Assembly (NCBI RefSeq): GCF_902497555.1
Contig: NZ_CABVGP010000001.1
Location: forward strand, 744,001-808,000
DNA length: 64,000 nucleotides
Reading direction: 5' to 3'
From: Amycolatopsis camponoti
GTDB lineage: Bacteria; Actinomycetota; Actinomycetes; Mycobacteriales; Pseudonocardiaceae
Part shown: positions 63,646 to 64,000 of the stretch, piece after piece
Numbering within the stretch: the stretch's first letter is position 1
Layout of the letters: every line of letters begins with the position of its first letter
Made by a program: the position numbers and the translations under genes
Notes under the pieces: model-generated
What the model was told of the DNA's origin: nothing
Databases searched by the model: none
Seen by the model: only the letters and a program-made list of their open reading frames with translations

Positions 63646-64000
63646 TCACGACACGTCACGAAGCCACTTCCCGGGTCCGACGATCGGCAGGTTCATCCGG
63701 CGCAGGCATGCCCACATGGTCAGCTGGTTGGCGGTGAGCACCGGCTTGCCGAGCGCGGCTTCCAGCGGCTCGATCAGGTCGTACGTCGGCAAGTTCGTGC
63801 AGCTGACGAAGATCGCTTCGGCTTCGCCGTGGTCGGCGGCGAGGATGCGTTCGGCGATGGTGCGGTAGCTGACCTTCCAGATGCCGCCGCCCAGCCCGAG
63901 GTGGTCGCTGGCGACCGTCTCGACGTTCAGCTCGCCGAGGAAGTCGTGCAGCGCGCCGGTGAGGTCGGCGTCGTACGGCGTAAGCACCGAGACGCGGTGC
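63646..64000 (-). CDS. Asp/Glu racemase / maleate isomerase family protein (copy 1), 5' partial
   Basis: Open to the right edge. The visible part begins HRVSVLTPYDADL, which is internal to family members, so the N-terminus lies outside the window. Second catalytic Cys in AIFVSCTNLPTYDLIEPLE, then GKPVLTANQLTMWACLRR, a maleate isomerase/AMDase signature. It lies upstream of the second, one-Cys relative on the same strand and was probably an ancestral tandem pair with it. Likely acts on a maleate- or arylmalonate-like diacid. Confidence 0.75.
   Translation of the reverse strand, partial: HRVSVLTPYDADLTGALHDFLGELNVETVASDHLGLGGGIWKVSYRTIAERILAADHGEAEAIFVSCTNLPTYDLIEPLEAALGKPVLTANQLTMWACLRRMNLPIVGPGKWLRDVS

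Overview
The window is GC-rich DNA (about 70% by eye) with strong third-position G/C, GTG/TTG starts, many 4-bp translational overlaps, ESX-type secretion proteins, SAV_2336/FxsT-type proteins and PF04672 methyltransferases. This points to an actinomycete, most likely Pseudonocardiaceae (Amycolatopsis-like). That placement is inference. I see no rRNA, tRNA, CRISPR array, insertion sequence or prophage.

Layout. 2-4733: leucine/branched-chain acyl-CoA degradation operon (methylcrotonyl-CoA carboxylase beta and alpha, isovaleryl-CoA dehydrogenase type). 4791-7036 (-): three genes of type VII secretion character (WXG-like substrate with a repeated Pro-rich linker, EspC-like protein, YbaB-like protein). 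7184-10862: acetyltransferase, SDR, alpha/beta hydrolase, peptidoglycan amidase, small acidic protein. 10912-13460 (-): paired acyl-CoA dehydrogenases resembling mycobacterial FadE23/FadE24 behind a palindromic operator. 13534-16453: SDR, divergent XRE regulator, LtrA-type membrane protein.

16572-36620 is the most unusual part: two tandem, diverged copies of one six-gene module of about 10 kb. Each copy has, on +, a nucleotide-cyclase-like protein with an effector-associated domain (EAD2-like), a VMAP-like protein, a MoxR AAA+ ATPase and a giant vWA-like/NB-ARC/TPR protein (FxsT-like). Each also has, on -, a short FxsA-like precursor peptide and an HExxH-type putative peptide beta-hydroxylase. 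The two precursors share a C-terminal segment (IPVTASGSGG then KRVD) instead of the FxSxx-COOH ending, and no radical SAM enzyme is present. I read this as a MoxR/VMAP/vWA conflict-type switch coupled to a ribosomally made, hydroxylated peptide. The coupling is inference.

36904-41626: double-TetR regulator divergent from a beta-oxidation thiolase/multifunctional enzyme pair. 41733-46174: secreted GH92 mannosidase and an MMPL exporter. 46254-48015: NarL-type two-component pair. 48096-50058: DUF3761 lipoprotein and MFS exporter, separated by a long imperfect hairpin. 50055-52511 (-): three tandem PF04672 methyltransferases. 52555-55499 (-): ThDP enzyme plus FAD-linked oxidase. 55680-56501: aldo/keto reductase. 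56553-56645 (-): an easily missed 30-residue His-rich peptide gene.

57041-64000: catabolic locus with DUF3830 protein, GabT-like aminotransferase, GabD-like dehydrogenase, tartrate/isopropylmalate-type dehydrogenase, GntR/FCD regulator and two Asp/Glu-racemase/maleate-isomerase family proteins. An ATTGT-N2-ACAAT operator recurs in the gabT/gabD divergent promoter and over the promoter of the racemase-GntR pair, which suggests one GntR regulon.
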